From CAZZCN01 sp964652975 (lineage in GTDB: Bacteria > Bacillota > Clostridia > Saccharofermentanales > UBA5734), in assembly GCA_964652975.1 (NCBI GenBank), contig CAZZCN010000115.1, forward strand, positions 1 through 7,089: DNA of 7,089 nucleotides, read 5' to 3'. Shown piece by piece: positions 6,742-7,089 of this stretch. Each line of letters starts with the position of its first letter. Position 1 is the stretch's first letter. The notes beneath the pieces are model-generated. The model searched no databases, was not told the origin of the DNA, and saw only the letters and a program-made list of their open reading frames with translations. Made by a program: the position numbers and the translations under genes.

Positions 6742-6984
6742 ACTGTATTTATAATCTAACAGTCAAAATGAAATCATTCAGAGTTCCTTATTACATGTCT
6801 CTAACGCTCGCAGATGAAAAGTGCCTTCATGGGGTAATCAGACAGATGTATAGTGCCTTCATGGGGTAATCAGACAAATGTACAGCGCCTTCATGGGGTA
6901 ATCAGACAAATGTACAGCGCCTTCATGGGGTAATCAGACAGATGACCAATATACAGAAAATGCAATAATATCAAATGATGTAGT
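6742..6984. other. 243-bp convergent intergenic region holding the 32-bp array
   Basis: Lies between the 3' ends of ywlE (+) and the acyltransferase-like gene (-). Apart from the repeat array, it has only a weak 6-bp inverted repeat (GACTGT 6741-6746 with ACAGTC 6759-6764) lacking a T-run, and a TATAAT (6750-6755) with a poor -35. No clear bidirectional terminator is visible. Confidence 0.6.
6811..6944. repeat. 32-bp tandem repeat array, about four copies
   Basis: Units start at 6821, 6853, 6885 and 6917 with an exact 32-bp period; a partial unit (CAGATGAAAA, 6811-6820) precedes them, and similarity ends near 6944. Each unit carries GCCTTCATGGGGTAATCAGA. Units two and three differ at a single position (GTGCC versus GCGCC), so the array is young or kept uniform. 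The period is not a multiple of three and there are no unique spacers, so it is neither a coding repeat nor CRISPR. It is unrelated in sequence to the 33-bp array upstream of malQ. Function unknown. Confidence 0.92.
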
Positions 6985-7089
6985 CTATATGGTGTGAGGA
7001 TTTTCGATATAATACAGAAACTTCTCAATCGATCTGGCAAAATAAAAGCCGTCGCAAATTCTTTCGTCCGCGGTAAAATTCAAATTAAC
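6985..7089 (-). CDS. C-terminal end of a CAT/E2-type acyltransferase-fold protein (partial)
   Basis: Only the last 34 codons and the TAG stop are inside the window; the gene enters from the right edge. The tail reads VNLNFTADERICDGFYFARS, followed by a helix EKFLYYIENPHTI. This matches the end of the chloramphenicol acetyltransferase / 2-oxoacid dehydrogenase E2 catalytic fold, whose signatures are HHxxCDGFHxARF and DHRxxDG. The aspartate and glycine of the motif are kept, but the position of the catalytic His is Glu (DERICDG). Full length, substrate and activity cannot be judged from this fragment. It converges on ywlE across the 32-bp array. The family is likely from motif position and spacing; a catalytic role is doubtful. 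Confidence 0.7.
   Translation of the reverse strand, partial: VNLNFTADERICDGFYFARSIEKFLYYIENPHTI

Noticed and set aside
6741..6764. Terminator after ywlE
   Set aside because: Only a 6-bp stem with a 12-nt loop and no T-run on either strand; too weak to call.
6811..6944. CRISPR array (regular 32-bp periodicity)
   Set aside because: The period is filled by one continuous repeat; there are no variable spacers and no cas genes.

Overview
This 7.1 kb window looks like chromosomal DNA from a low-to-moderate GC member of the Bacillota, most likely class Clostridia and perhaps Lachnospiraceae-like. That placement is inferred from three things: strong purine-rich ribosome binding sites combined with GTG and TTG starts, a clostridial-type ABC-2 exporter permease, and the gene order prfA - sua5 (ywlC) - ywlE, which follows the order known from Bacillus subtilis. 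No mobile element, CRISPR array, tRNA or rRNA is visible.

Layout, left to right. A 12-helix ABC-2-type permease, cut at its 5' end by the window edge, runs to 1692. A good sigma-A-like promoter starts five bases after its stop codon. It should produce a malQ mRNA with a leader of about 210 nt, which holds a 33-bp tandem repeat array (about 1752-1912). Then come malQ (4-alpha-glucanotransferase, GH77), an A-rich and G-free spacer, prfA (release factor 1, GTG start), a spacer with a likely promoter, sua5/ywlC (threonylcarbamoyl-AMP synthase, TTG start), a 238-bp spacer, and ywlE (low-molecular-weight phosphatase, probably protein-arginine phosphatase) carrying an unusual internal insertion. A second array of 32-bp repeats (about 6811-6944) separates ywlE from the 3' end of a convergent minus-strand gene of the CAT/E2 acyltransferase fold, cut by the right edge.

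Functionally, prfA and sua5 belong to translation: stop-codon reading and t6A tRNA modification. The ywlE product would reverse protein arginine (or tyrosine) phosphorylation, and malQ remodels malto-oligosaccharides. These genes are grouped by conserved chromosomal order and not by one pathway, and the separate promoters suggest at least two transcription units.

The most interesting signal is the 33-bp array in the malQ leader. At each of four repeat junctions the + strand RNA can form a short hairpin. The differences between copies mostly preserve pairing through C-G/U-G, G-U/G-C and A-U/G-C changes, which points to a repeated RNA structure on the malQ mRNA. Other points worth a second look are the nearly identical 32-bp array between convergent genes, the roughly 40-residue AT-rich insertion in YwlE, the DERICDG motif (Glu in place of the catalytic His) in the acyltransferase-like tail, and a 28-codon minus-strand ORF carrying one copy of a 15-bp direct repeat.
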